Positions 1 to 8,902 are shown, counted from the stretch's first letter. The stretch is DNA of 64,000 nucleotides from Litchfieldia alkalitelluris (GCF_002019645.1 NZ_KV917374.1:5168369-5232368); one strand, 5' to 3'. Notes: generated from the letters alone by a model not told the origin. A program made the numbers and translations.

Positions 1-56
1 TTTTTATGAAAATCAAGTTAACCATTATCCTTATATAGAAAAGGTGAATATAATAA

Positions 57-1613
57 ATGAGTGTTTTAACAGTTAAAAACTTAAGTCATGGGTTTGGAGA
101 TCGTGCCATATTTAATGATGTATCCTTTCGCCTATTAAAGGGTGAGCACATTGGGTTGATTGGTGCTAATGGTGAGGGTAAATCAACATTTATGAATATT
201 ATTACAGGTCAATTACAGCCTGATGATGGAAAAGTCGAGTGGTCAAGAAATGTTCGTGTTGGATATCTTGATCAACATGCTGCCCTTGAGCGCGGCTCAT
301 CCATTCGTGATGTACTCAAAGGTGCTTTTAAATATCTTTTTGATTTAGAAGCCGAAATCAATAACATTTATAACAAAATGGGCGAAGCGTCTCCAGAAGA
401 ACTAGAAAAGATGTTAGAAGAAGTTGGTACACTTCAGGATATCTTAACGAACAATGATTTCTATACAATTGATGCTAAAGTTGAAGAAATTGCTAGAGGA
501 CTAGGCTTAGAAGATATTGGCTTAGATCGTGATGTCCATGATTTAAGTGGTGGACAACGTACAAAGATTCTTCTTGCAAAGCTTTTACTAGAAAAACCAG
601 ATATTTTATTACTAGATGAGCCGACAAACTATCTCGATGAGCAGCATATTGTCTGGCTTAAACGATATCTACAAGAATACGAGAATGCATTTATTTTAAT
701 ATCACATGATATTCCTTTCCTGAACAGTGTAATTAACTTGATTTACCATATGGAAAACCAAGAGCTTAACCGCTATGTTGGCGACTATGATAATTTCTTG
801 CAGGTACATGAGATGAAAAAGCAACAGCTTGAATCTGCTTATAAAAGACAACAACAGGAAATTTCCAAGCTTAAAGATTTCGTTGCTCGTAACAAAGCAA
901 GCGTGGCGACAAGAAATATGGCCATGTCTCGTCAGAAGAAGCTAGATAAAATGGATGTCATTGAGCTTGCGAAAGAAAAACCGAAACCTGAATTTAATTT
1001 TAAAGAAGCGAGAGCATCAAGTAAGCTCGTTTTCCAAACAAAAGATCTTGTAATCGGTTATACTGAGCCATTATCAAAACCATTAAACCTAAAAATGGAG
1101 CGCGGCCAAAAGATTGCTCTAATGGGTGCAAACGGTATTGGTAAAACAACTTTATTAAAAAGTATTCTCGGACTTAATAAACCTATTTCAGGAGAAGTTG
1201 AGCTGGGTGATTATCAATATATCGGATATTTTGAGCAAGAAATAAAAGAAGCGAATTATAATACTTGTATTGAAGAAGTATGGAATGAGTTTCCTTCTTA
1301 TAATCAAGCAGAAATTCGTGCGGCATTAGCTAAGTGTGGTTTAACGACGAAGCATATCGAAAGTAAAGTTGAAGTGCTTAGTGGTGGAGAAAAGGCAAAG
1401 GTACGTTTATGTAAGCTGATTAATAATGAGACAAACATCTTGGTTCTTGATGAGCCGACCAACCATTTAGATGTTGATGCGAAGGACGAATTAAAACGCG
1501 CTCTAAAAGCATACAAAGGTTCAGTAATAATCATCTGCCACGAACCAGAATTTTATCAAGATGTGGTTTCAGATGTTTGGAACTGTGAAACTTGGACAAC
1601 CAAAGTATTCTAA
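57..1613 (+). CDS. yfmM: ABC-F family ATPase, YfmM-like
   Basis: Soluble tandem-NBD ABC protein of the ABC-F family, which act on ribosomes (translation factors or antibiotic resistance) rather than in membrane transport. NBD1 has Walker A GANGEGKST at residues 36-44, signature LSGGQ near 162 and Walker B LLLLDEPTN near 185; a charged coiled linker (about 255-330) precedes NBD2 with GANGIGKTT, LSGGEKAKVRL and LVLDEPTNHLD. No membrane segments. The length of 518 aa and the N-terminal sequence match my recollection of B. subtilis YfmM closely. The start has AAAGGTGA about 10 nt upstream. It stands alone on the + strand and is followed by an operator-like repeat cluster and a terminator. Which ribosomal substrate it serves is not known from sequence. 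Confidence 0.93.
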   Translation: MSVLTVKNLSHGFGDRAIFNDVSFRLLKGEHIGLIGANGEGKSTFMNIITGQLQPDDGKVEWSRNVRVGYLDQHAALERGSSIRDVLKGAFKYLFDLEAEINNIYNKMGEASPEELEKMLEEVGTLQDILTNNDFYTIDAKVEEIARGLGLEDIGLDRDVHDLSGGQRTKILLAKLLLEKPDILLLDEPTNYLDEQHIVWLKRYLQEYENAFILISHDIPFLNSVINLIYHMENQELNRYVGDYDNFLQVHEMKKQQLESAYKRQQQEISKLKDFVARNKASVATRNMAMSRQKKLDKMDVIELAKEKPKPEFNFKEARASSKLVFQTKDLVIGYTEPLSKPLNLKMERGQKIALMGANGIGKTTLLKSILGLNKPISGEVELGDYQYIGYFEQEIKEANYNTCIEEVWNEFPSYNQAEIRAALAKCGLTTKHIESKVEVLSGGEKAKVRLCKLINNETNILVLDEPTNHLDVDAKDELKRALKAYKGSVIIICHEPEFYQDVVSDVWNCETWTTKVF

Positions 1614-1691
1614 ACAAACGATCATTTAAAAATAGTTAAAAAATAAACAAACGATTGTTTAAAATAAAGTTCATTTCAAACAATCGTTTGT
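1613..1691. promoter_or_regulatory. Cluster of three operator-like palindromes after yfmM
   Basis: AAACAAACGATTGTTT at 1645-1660 is itself a 6-4-6 palindrome. It recurs inverted at 1678-1691 (perfect 14-bp match) and, with three changes, at 1613-1628 overlapping the yfmM stop codon. The two perfect copies could pair as a hairpin with a 17-nt loop, but no T-run follows, so an operator (TetR-like in appearance) is as likely as a terminator. No divergent gene or regulator lies beside it. Confidence 0.45.
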
Positions 1692-1775
1692 ATAAACACC
1701 TGGTTTATTATGTAACAGGTTCCCCTGTGTGGGAGAAAATTGGATTTAACACCCCTATTAGCATCTGAAATAGTA

Positions 1776-1806
1776 AAAAGCTCGGAGCTTACCGAGCTTT
1801 TTTTCT
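1776..1806 (+). terminator. Rho-independent terminator of yfmM
   Basis: Stem AAGCTCGG / CCGAGCTT with a 6-nt loop followed by a run of eight T. It is the first canonical terminator downstream of yfmM. Confidence 0.85.
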
Positions 1807-1917
1807 TATAACAAAGCACCCTTTCGTTCAATAAGCGATTCCTACTTCAAAGTCCCATCCCGCCATAAAAGTGGAGACCTTTGGACCCAGATGACGAAAT
1901 CAGCATGATAAGCTGAT

Positions 1918-2110
1918 AAAATAAGGGGAAGAACTTCCTTTATTTAGGTGCTATGACTAAAAATTGCTAAAATAGAGGTTAAATTTCCCGTTATTTACTT
2001 AAAAACATGAAAATGTGGTGATTTTTCTTTGCATAAAGGTAAAACTTCCCCTTAATTACCCCTAACCTAGCTAAATTCTGCAGTATAAAGGGAAAATTCC
2101 CCTTATTTTA
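1918..2110 (-). repeat. Four-palindrome intergenic element, copy A (inverted)
   Basis: Four imperfect palindromes of the form AAGGGGAA..TTCCCTTTA are spaced about 50-60 bp apart. The spacers between them match, in reverse complement, those of the copies at 48806-48997 and 61996-62187, so this is the same element in the opposite orientation. It fills most of the 760-bp gene-free stretch between yfmM and the desaturase; I see no ORF there. Confidence 0.7.
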
Positions 2111-2276
2111 AGTACGTTTAATCACTCGATTTTTTCCTATGCTATACATATATTTAATCAGGCAATTTAGCAAAGAAATTGAAGCTGAATCATACTTATT
2201 ATGCATCGGATAAATTAGCAAGCTAAAAACGAGCTAATTTGAAGGTTAAATCCCATTAAGTCAAGACTTAAAAATA

Positions 2277-2317
2277 AATGAAGAGATCAAATAGCTATAC
2301 TAATTGGTCTCTTCATT
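2277..2317 (-). terminator. Terminator of the desaturase gene
   Basis: Inverted repeat AATGAAGAGA / TCTCTTCATT; on the minus strand the second arm runs into TTTATTTTTAAG. It lies just downstream of the minus-strand desaturase gene. Confidence 0.6.
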
Positions 2318-2374
2318 CATTTGCTGAGCGTATTGTTCTTCGCGTCAACGGAACTGTAAGCATTTAAAAGTATT

Positions 2375-3487
2375 TTATATCGGTTTTTCCTCTGTTTCAC
2401 TATTTAGAAAAGCTTCTGCTGCTTCATCCTCTTTTTTAAGCATTTCCACACGTGAGGTAATTTTGTTAGGATCCAATCCATTACCTAAAGAACCATATAA
2501 ATGGTTTTTCCTTGGATCAACAAGTTCATTACCATTAAAATATACTCGTGGTGTTTTCCACAAGGCAATAAGTGCTCGAATTAGCGGCATTTCGTGATAC
2601 CGCTCAGGCCACATCCGTTTAATATGCTGTTTCACAAGTGGATAATATTTAGAGCTCATACCAGGAAATAAATGATGCTCCGTGTGATATGAAAAATTAA
2701 AATGTAATACATCGACCCATTTAGGAACTGTAACAGTAAGACTGTTGGCTAACGGATCATTCACAGGTACTAATGGATTTAGGCGATGATTTGTAGAAAT
2801 GTAGCCCATCACGATAAAATTTGCAATCAATAATGGCAGTAAAAATGCAAATATCCATTTTGTCGGCCCTAAAATAAATAATAAACCAATCCAGGTTGCC
2901 CAAGGTAAAATTAATTCAATCCATACTTTTGGACGCTTTTTTACATTAAACTCTTTAATATACACCATAAACATTTTTAATGAATGTGCCGTAAATTGAA
3001 TGGCCAAGGAACAAAAGCATACAAATGCTCGAAACGATAAAGGTAATTTATAGATCCAACGCAATATAGGTTTCTTCATCATGGCCTCAAGGGTTGGCCA
3101 GGAATCCGGATCATTTTCATCATCCTGCGTATGAACATGATGTGTAAGGTTATGCCATTTTCTCCAAAGACTTGGTCCTGTACTTAATGGCCAAAAAGCA
3201 ATTGCTCCTAATACGTCACGCAGCCATGCGGTTCTCACCACAGTTCCATGTAGAATCTCATGCCCAAGAAAGCCCATGGCTGCAAAGCTTGTTCCTAACA
3301 CAAAAGCAAGCACCAAATTTACTATCATCGGTAAATCAAACAATCCAATCACTAAAAAACATGCAATTATCACTAATAGATAAGCTAGTCCACCCCATAA
3401 TCGAGCTGGTACTGGCTTAAAAGCTTCTTTCGGCATATGTGGCTTAATTCGAGCTGCATACCAACCGAACGTATGTAATTCCTTCAT
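2375..3487 (-). CDS. Membrane fatty acid desaturase
   Basis: Integral membrane di-iron desaturase that introduces a double bond into acyl chains of membrane lipids. The three histidine boxes are present: HEILHG (HxxxH type), HNLTHH (HxxHH type) and HTEHH followed by LFPGMSSKYYPLV, with hydrophobic segments before, between and after them. The length is 370 aa from the ATG at 3487, chosen because GGAGGGTG sits 5 nt upstream; a GTG two codons earlier overlaps that site. It is monocistronic with its own terminator. It differs from the shorter HDCGH-type Des proteins, so I give no symbol. Substrate and position specificity cannot be read from the sequence, and a hydroxylase or ketolase of the same superfamily remains possible. 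Confidence 0.85.
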   Translation of the reverse strand: MKELHTFGWYAARIKPHMPKEAFKPVPARLWGGLAYLLVIIACFLVIGLFDLPMIVNLVLAFVLGTSFAAMGFLGHEILHGTVVRTAWLRDVLGAIAFWPLSTGPSLWRKWHNLTHHVHTQDDENDPDSWPTLEAMMKKPILRWIYKLPLSFRAFVCFCSLAIQFTAHSLKMFMVYIKEFNVKKRPKVWIELILPWATWIGLLFILGPTKWIFAFLLPLLIANFIVMGYISTNHRLNPLVPVNDPLANSLTVTVPKWVDVLHFNFSYHTEHHLFPGMSSKYYPLVKQHIKRMWPERYHEMPLIRALIALWKTPRVYFNGNELVDPRKNHLYGSLGNGLDPNKITSRVEMLKKEDEAAEAFLNSETEEKPI

Positions 3488-3616
3488 TTTCACCCTCCAC
3501 TAATGTACTAACTTTGTAGCACTGGATTAATTTTCTTTAATTTGCAACAAAAACCACATTTTTATACTAATTTAGATAAAAAAATCCTCACTTTTTCAAC
3601 AAGACTTTCAAAGTTC

Positions 3617-4363
3617 TTAATTTTGAATTAGTGGTTGGACTTCTTGGATCCGCTTAGTGAACAACTTTTTTAACTTTACATCAAATCCGATGGGCTCACA
3701 AGTGAATATTTTCTTTCCAGGAAATTGCTTTTGAAAAGATTCAGTGATGTTTTCAATCTCAACTGTGAAACCTCCTGAAAATAATAAATACGGAATAACG
3801 TATACTTCTTCATAAGTTTGTTTTAATACATTTTCTAATTCGTCTGAAAAAGTTGGGGTCGACATATTTAAATAGCAAGTAAGAACATCAAACGGCTGAT
3901 TATACCTGAGCTTTTGTGCAATTTCTTCAAATTGCGAAAGTGCATTTTTGTCATAGCTGCCATGACTTACTAGCAATACAGATTTAAATTTTTTATTTTT
4001 ATAATCATGAACACTAAGACGGTCATGGAGAATCTCGATTATCATTTCATCACATCCAAAAGGCTTACCATAATAAAATAGAATTCTTGGATATATTTTT
4101 TGAGCCTTAAAAATTTCCCCTGGGATATCTTGGTTTGCATGTGCCCCCGTTAATAATAAGATTGGCATAATTGTAATTGATGTAGCTCCTTGTGAAACAA
4201 GCATGGATATTGCTTCCAAAATGGAGGGCCTTGCTCCTTCAAGAAAACCATATCCTTGTAAAGGAACATCAATTGTCATCATCATTTCCTTCACAAATGA
4301 AATAAACTGTGAGTTCCCAGATTCAGTTCTGCTTCCATGACCTGCATAAATCAGTGCTTCCAT
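3617..4363 (-). CDS. sirB: Sirohydrochlorin ferrochelatase
   Basis: CbiX/SirB-type chelatase that inserts Fe2+ into sirohydrochlorin, the last step of siroheme synthesis. Two homologous halves are visible: the first begins YAGHGSRTESGNSQF and contains GFLEGARPSI, and the second begins LLVSHGSYDKNALSQF; the GHGS and SHGS histidines are the expected metal-binding positions. At 248 aa it is the long, two-domain form, like B. subtilis YlnE. GGAGTGG precedes the ATG. It follows nasF by 36 bp on the same strand, so it probably shares its transcript and supplies siroheme to NasD. No separate precorrin-2 dehydrogenase (SirC) is seen in this window. Confidence 0.9.
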   Translation of the reverse strand: MEALIYAGHGSRTESGNSQFISFVKEMMMTIDVPLQGYGFLEGARPSILEAISMLVSQGATSITIMPILLLTGAHANQDIPGEIFKAQKIYPRILFYYGKPFGCDEMIIEILHDRLSVHDYKNKKFKSVLLVSHGSYDKNALSQFEEIAQKLRYNQPFDVLTCYLNMSTPTFSDELENVLKQTYEEVYVIPYLLFSGGFTVEIENITESFQKQFPGKKIFTCEPIGFDVKLKKLFTKRIQEVQPLIQN

Positions 4364-4399
4364 TCTCTTTCCACTCCTATGCTAAAATTGTAACTTTAC

Positions 4400-5851
4400 C
4401 TACAAACTATCAAGCAAGGAAGACCTTGTAGCTTGCTTTGAAATGACAGTATCGCTAATTCCATTCGCTTGTAAGGCATCTCTTGTTTTATCTCCCATAC
4501 AAAAAACTTTTTTGTTCTGAAGGAACTCTTGGTGGTTGTAGAGATTTTCTTTTAGTCCGGCAATGAAGCAAGACACTGATTTACTGCTTGGAAAAATGAC
4601 CGAATCAATGGAAGCTTCTTGAAACATTCGTTCATAGATTGGGAGGTAATCTTTATCTAATTGGATTGTGCTAGTGATATACACATCTCCTTCTAATTCT
4701 CGCTCAAGCCTTTCCTGAACTCCCATACGATGCTCGCATTTTACCGTGAGGAGCTTGCCTGAAGATAAACTACTTTCTCCCGTTAGTTCGGCATTTAGCC
4801 CCTTTTTTCTTAAAGCATTCACCGATTTTACCGAAGCTCCAAATATAGCTCCTGTTATCTCCCTGATATCTCTACCACTTTGAAACAACGCTTCAAAGAA
4901 ATCTTCTACACATTCAGGTGATGTAAACAAGATGTGCTCATAATCACCAATTTTTTGGAGTATAACTTCATCTACTGTTAGTGTACTTTTTTTCCACTTT
5001 GGAAATTCTATCACGTCTGATCCTTGATTGATTAAATCGGTAGCTAATTCACTAGATAAGATTCCGGTTCTTGCCAAAAGAATTTGCCTGCCGAATAGAG
5101 GTTTATTTTCAAACCATTTTAGCTTACTTCTAAGTGAAATGATATTACCAACAAGAGTAATGGCCGGGTTCGTTAATTGAGCTTTTTTTGCATTTGTCGT
5201 TATTGAAGATAAAGTACCCTCTACTGTTTTTTGTCGTCCGTAGGTTCCCCATTGAATGAGAATGACTGGAGTATTTTCGCTTTTTCCATAGTGAATTAAT
5301 TTTTCACAAATGGTTTGGAGGTTAGCGATTCCCATGTAAAACGCAATGGTATCGATTCCTTTCGCAAGACCCTCCCAGTTTATTTTTCCTTCTCCATCAT
5401 TTGATTTATCGTGTGCTGTCACAATGGCAAAACTCTCACCATACTCGCGATGAGTAACCGGAATTCCAGCGTATAAAGGGGCAGCAATTCCTGAGGTGAT
5501 TCCAGGTATAATTTCAAACGGTATTTCATGATTGGCTAATTCCTCTGCTTCTTCCCCTACACGACCAAATACGCCAGGATCTCCACCTTTTAACCTTACA
5601 ACCGTTTTTCCTTCTAACGCCTTTTCCACTAACAATTTATTAATTTCATCTTGTTTTAAATGATGTCGATCTGGCAGCTTACCACAATAGATTTTTTCAC
5701 ATGAGGAAGAGGAAAAATCAAGTAGACTCGGGTTTACGAGGCGATCATATAAAATGACGTCTGCTTTTTGAATTGCCTCAAGTCCCTTTATCGTCATCAA
5801 CTTTGCATCTCCAGGGCCTGCTCCAACAAGATATACTTTCGATATTCTCAT
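4400..5851 (-). CDS. nasF: Uroporphyrinogen-III C-methyltransferase fused to a HemD-like domain
   Basis: Makes precorrin-2 from uroporphyrinogen III using S-adenosylmethionine, feeding siroheme synthesis for nitrite reductase. Residues 1-250 form the SUMT domain: GAGPGD (10-15), YDRLV, VVRLKGGDPGVFGRVGEE and GITSGIAAPLYAGIPVTHR. Residues about 260-483 resemble uroporphyrinogen-III synthase (HemD), with LLARTG near the start and LFTSPECVEDFF mid-domain. The 483-aa length equals that of B. subtilis NasF as I recall it. I placed the start at 5851 (GAGGTGG 8 nt upstream); the reading frame stays open to 5956 but that region is not conserved-looking. A hairpin separates it from nasE, so it may also have its own promoter. 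Whether the HemD half is active is unknown. Confidence 0.9.
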   Translation of the reverse strand: MRISKVYLVGAGPGDAKLMTIKGLEAIQKADVILYDRLVNPSLLDFSSSSCEKIYCGKLPDRHHLKQDEINKLLVEKALEGKTVVRLKGGDPGVFGRVGEEAEELANHEIPFEIIPGITSGIAAPLYAGIPVTHREYGESFAIVTAHDKSNDGEGKINWEGLAKGIDTIAFYMGIANLQTICEKLIHYGKSENTPVILIQWGTYGRQKTVEGTLSSITTNAKKAQLTNPAITLVGNIISLRSKLKWFENKPLFGRQILLARTGILSSELATDLINQGSDVIEFPKWKKSTLTVDEVILQKIGDYEHILFTSPECVEDFFEALFQSGRDIREITGAIFGASVKSVNALRKKGLNAELTGESSLSSGKLLTVKCEHRMGVQERLERELEGDVYITSTIQLDKDYLPIYERMFQEASIDSVIFPSSKSVSCFIAGLKENLYNHQEFLQNKKVFCMGDKTRDALQANGISDTVISKQATRSSLLDSL

Positions 5852-5946
5852 CCTTTTTCCACCTCTTTTATTGGCTATTTTTCGTAAACGATTGATTGTG
5901 AAAGGTCTTTTAGATTCACTATGAACTAAGTCTTTAAATAAGACAA

Positions 5947-5975
5947 TTAGAAACAATCATTCAGAAAAGAGCCTT
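5947..5975. repeat. Short dispersed repeat (copy 1)
   Basis: The core TTCAGAAAAGAGCC and about 13 nt before it match 48249-48277 at all but two of about 29 positions. A partial copy, TTTCAGAAAAGAG, occurs near 28984. It lies in the nasE-nasF gap. Function unknown. Confidence 0.5.
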
Positions 5976-5981
5976 TTTATT

Positions 5982-6015
5982 AGAGAAAAGGAGCAAACTT
6001 TTAAAAGCTGCTCCT
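5982..6015 (-). terminator. Hairpin between nasE and nasF
   Basis: AGGAGCA / TGCTCCT stem, 13-nt loop, followed on the minus strand by TTTTCTC. This is a weak terminator or processing site that would lower nasF-sirB expression relative to nasD-nasE. Confidence 0.5.
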
Positions 6016-6022
6016 AAACTGA

Positions 6023-6346
6023 TTATCCTTTAACTAAATATACTATTCCGTCAAGCACTTTGGTAGGGAAAGTTCTGACTTTTCCGTGATCAGGTGCCTG
6101 AACTTCACCAGATTGTAAAGAAACTTTCCAATTATATAGAGGACAAAATACATATTCCCCACTAACAAGTCCTTCTGCAATGGTTCCACCTTTAGGATGT
6201 GGACTTTTATTTTCAATTGCATAGATTTCACCGTTCGAACATTTAAAGATCGCAATACTTTCATTTTCTAGTTGTACTACCTGTCCCGCTCCTATTGGAA
6301 GATCACTTATTTTAATAGCTTCAACATATGTGTCTGAACTTATCAT
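6023..6346 (-). CDS. nasE: Nitrite reductase small subunit, Rieske-like fold with altered ligands
   Basis: Small subunit of the NADH-dependent siroheme nitrite reductase (NirD/NasE family), 107 aa. The fold motif is clear, YAIENKSPHPKGG...EYVFCPLYNWKVSL, but two of the four expected Rieske ligands are replaced: the CxH pair reads S48-P-H50 and the CxxH pair reads C68-P-L-Y71. A [2Fe-2S] cluster is therefore unlikely; E. coli NirD also lacks one, so this does not argue against function. I placed the start at 6346 because AGGAGGG lies 9 nt upstream; the longer GTG-type frame to 6370 would include that site. It begins 23 bp after nasD, indicating one transcript. Confidence 0.88.
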   Translation of the reverse strand: MISSDTYVEAIKISDLPIGAGQVVQLENESIAIFKCSNGEIYAIENKSPHPKGGTIAEGLVSGEYVFCPLYNWKVSLQSGEVQAPDHGKVRTFPTKVLDGIVYLVKG

Positions 6347-6369
6347 TTTCTTTGTCCCTCCTCCTAACA

Positions 6370-8778
6370 TTATCTTGTTACATAGTATTTATCTTGTATT
6401 TCTTTACTTTCGATTGCTTCCTGCCATGGTTCATTATATCTCTTTAACGTTTTATCCAAACGTTCGTTTAATAGCTTTCTAGCATTCTCATCTTCTAAAA
6501 CTTCTTTAATATGATCGAAGCCCATTCGTTCAATCCATGGAGCTGTACGCTCTAGATAGTTTGCTGTTTCACGGTAGTATTGGATAAACGCACTTGAAAT
6601 GTCCATCACTTTTTCTTTTGTTTTGACAGTACATAGTAGATCTGCAGCTCTTAAATCGACTCCACCGTTTCCGGCAACATAGATTTCCCAGCCACCATCA
6701 ATTCCTACAAATCCTAAGTCCTTAATTCCAGCTTCCGCACAGTTTCTCGGACAAGCAGAAACACCCATTTTCACTTTGTGTGGAGTATCTAACCGTTCAA
6801 ATTTCTTTTCTAGATCAATCCCAAGTCCCATTGAATCTTGGGTACCAAATCGACAGAAGGTTGCACCTACACATGTTTTTACAGTTCTTAAAGTTTTACC
6901 ATATGCATAGCCAGATGGCATTCCAAGGTCTTCCCACATAGCCGGTAGGTCTTGCTTTTTCACTCCGAACAATCCAATACGTTGACCACCCGTTAATTTA
7001 ACTAATGGTACATTATATTTCTCAGCGACTTCAGCAATTTTCTTAAGGTCCTCTGCTGTTGTCACCCCACCATACATTCTTGGTACAACAGAATAGGTTC
7101 CGTCTTTCTGAATATTTGCATGCATTTTCTCATTAACTAGTCGTGAATCTCTTGCATCTCGATATTCGTCAGCATATATCATTCCAAGATAGTAGTTCAC
7201 AGCTGGACGGCATTTTGAACAGCCTTCCTCATTCTTCCACTCTAAAACATTCATAACCTCTTTAACCGTTTGAAGTCCCTTTGCTTTGATTTCGTCAATT
7301 ACATCTTCGCGGCTTAATGTTGTACAGCCACATATTGCTGTTTTTTGTTTTGTTTGATCAAATTGATCACCAAGTGTATAAGCTAAAATATCAGCCACCA
7401 TTGGCTTACAACGCCCACAAGAACGACCTGCATTTGTACACCCACTTACTTGCTCCACAGATGTTAAGTTCTGTTCTTTTATCGCAGAGACAATCGTCCC
7501 TTTGGTCACACCATTACAACCACAAACTAACTCTGAATCTGGCATTGAGGCAACATCACCACTATTATCTACCGCCCCGCAAGTTCCTTGAAGAATGTTC
7601 ACACTTGTCATACCACTAACATCTTCTTGACTTGTTAACATGTTAAATAAACGATTTCCATCTTTTGTGTCACCATATAATACAATCCCAGCTAAACTGT
7701 TATTTCTGATGAGAATTTTTTTATAAACACCATCAAATTCATTTTGAACAATAATCGATTTAGTTGTCTCATCTTCATAGATTTCTCCAGCAGAAAATAA
7801 ATCAACACCAGATACCTTTAACTGAGTACCCACAATTGTTCCCTCATAAGGTTTTGGTTGTTTCCCAGCTAAATGCTCAGCCAATACTTTTCCTTGCTCG
7901 TAAAGTGGTGCCACCAAACCATACGTGATCTCTCGGTGCTCTGCACATTCTCCTACTGCGTACACATTATTCACATTTGTTTCCATGTAATCATTGACAA
8001 CAATGGCTCGATTAACATATAATCCGCTGTCTTTTCCCAGCTGTATATTTGGAACAATTCCAAGCGCCATCACAATTAGATCTGCTTCAACTTCTGTATT
8101 ATCACTAAATCTCAGACCAGTCACACGATCTTCACCAAGAATTTCGGTTGTTTTCTTTTCCATTAAAAAGTTCATGCCCTGTTGCTCAAGCTCATTTTTA
8201 AGCAGTTTAGCCGCTGCTGCATCGAGTTGTCTTTCCATTAAATGCGGCATCAAATGTACTACGTCTACTGTCATACCGAGGTTAAGTAAACCTCTAGCTG
8301 CCTCTAGACCTAAAAGTCCTCCACCAATAACGACCGCTTTTTTATTGTGCTTTGCGGTTTGAATCATTTCTTCACAGTCAGCAATATCTCTAAAACCAAC
8401 CACTCCCTGTTTGTCTGAACCTGGGATTGGCAAAATAAAAGAGCGAGAACCAGTCGCAATAATTAACTCATCATAGTTTACAACTCTTCCTTGATCGGAT
8501 ACGACTTGCTTTTGTTGCGCATCTATTTTGGCAATAGGCTCATTAGTAAAAAGCTGTATGTTGTTATCTTCATACCACTGCCAATCATTCATAATAATAT
8601 CTTTAATATTAGTATCACCTTGTAAAACAGTAGAAAGCTGAATTCTATTGTAATTTGGATGTGGTTCTTTTCCAAAAATCGTAATTTCAAATTGTTCCGG
8701 AGCTACTTTAAGCAGTTCCTCAATTGTCCTAACTCCTGCCATTCCGTTACCAATCATGACTAATTTTTTCTTTTCCAT
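6370..8778 (-). CDS. nasD: Nitrite reductase [NAD(P)H] large subunit
   Basis: Reduces nitrite to ammonium with NAD(P)H in the cytoplasm. Domains in order: FAD/NAD reductase (GNGMAGVRT at 9-17, second dinucleotide fold VIGGGLLGLEAA near 150); two BFD-type [2Fe-2S] modules (CGCNGVTKG..CGRCKP and CGCTTLSRE..CSKCRP, about 415-535); and the NirA/SiR ferredoxin-like and siroheme domains. The siroheme/[4Fe-4S] ligands are C636-x5-C642 and C676-x3-C680. The length of 802 aa is normal for the family. Strong GGAGGG 5' of the ATG. First gene of a nasD-nasE-(nasF-sirB) operon. Two TGTGA-N6-TCACA palindromes upstream suggest oxygen- or nitrite-responsive control by an FNR/CRP-type regulator. Confidence 0.95.
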   Translation of the reverse strand: MEKKKLVMIGNGMAGVRTIEELLKVAPEQFEITIFGKEPHPNYNRIQLSTVLQGDTNIKDIIMNDWQWYEDNNIQLFTNEPIAKIDAQQKQVVSDQGRVVNYDELIIATGSRSFILPIPGSDKQGVVGFRDIADCEEMIQTAKHNKKAVVIGGGLLGLEAARGLLNLGMTVDVVHLMPHLMERQLDAAAAKLLKNELEQQGMNFLMEKKTTEILGEDRVTGLRFSDNTEVEADLIVMALGIVPNIQLGKDSGLYVNRAIVVNDYMETNVNNVYAVGECAEHREITYGLVAPLYEQGKVLAEHLAGKQPKPYEGTIVGTQLKVSGVDLFSAGEIYEDETTKSIIVQNEFDGVYKKILIRNNSLAGIVLYGDTKDGNRLFNMLTSQEDVSGMTSVNILQGTCGAVDNSGDVASMPDSELVCGCNGVTKGTIVSAIKEQNLTSVEQVSGCTNAGRSCGRCKPMVADILAYTLGDQFDQTKQKTAICGCTTLSREDVIDEIKAKGLQTVKEVMNVLEWKNEEGCSKCRPAVNYYLGMIYADEYRDARDSRLVNEKMHANIQKDGTYSVVPRMYGGVTTAEDLKKIAEVAEKYNVPLVKLTGGQRIGLFGVKKQDLPAMWEDLGMPSGYAYGKTLRTVKTCVGATFCRFGTQDSMGLGIDLEKKFERLDTPHKVKMGVSACPRNCAEAGIKDLGFVGIDGGWEIYVAGNGGVDLRAADLLCTVKTKEKVMDISSAFIQYYRETANYLERTAPWIERMGFDHIKEVLEDENARKLLNERLDKTLKRYNEPWQEAIESKEIQDKYYVTR

Positions 8779-8873
8779 CGCAAACCCTCCCGGATGTATA
8801 GGCTTTATCTTTAATTTTTTGATTAATAATTAAAATTTATATCTTTATTTTAATCGCGAAATATTAATCTACA

Positions 8874-8889
8874 TGTGAACTATGTCACA
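8874..8889. promoter_or_regulatory. FNR/CRP-type operator 1 upstream of nasD
   Basis: TGTGA-ACTATG-TCACA, a perfect match to the TGTGA-N6-TCACA core used by Bacillus Fnr-type regulators. It is about 95 bp upstream of the nasD start. A TTCAC after it extends the symmetry. Confidence 0.7.
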
Positions 8890-8902
8890 GTTCACGCTTA
8901 TT

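Noticed and set aside
7317-8362. Open frames on the + strand inside nasD (100 and 122 codons).
   Set aside because: Antisense shadows of a well-supported gene with no ribosome sites and low-complexity composition.
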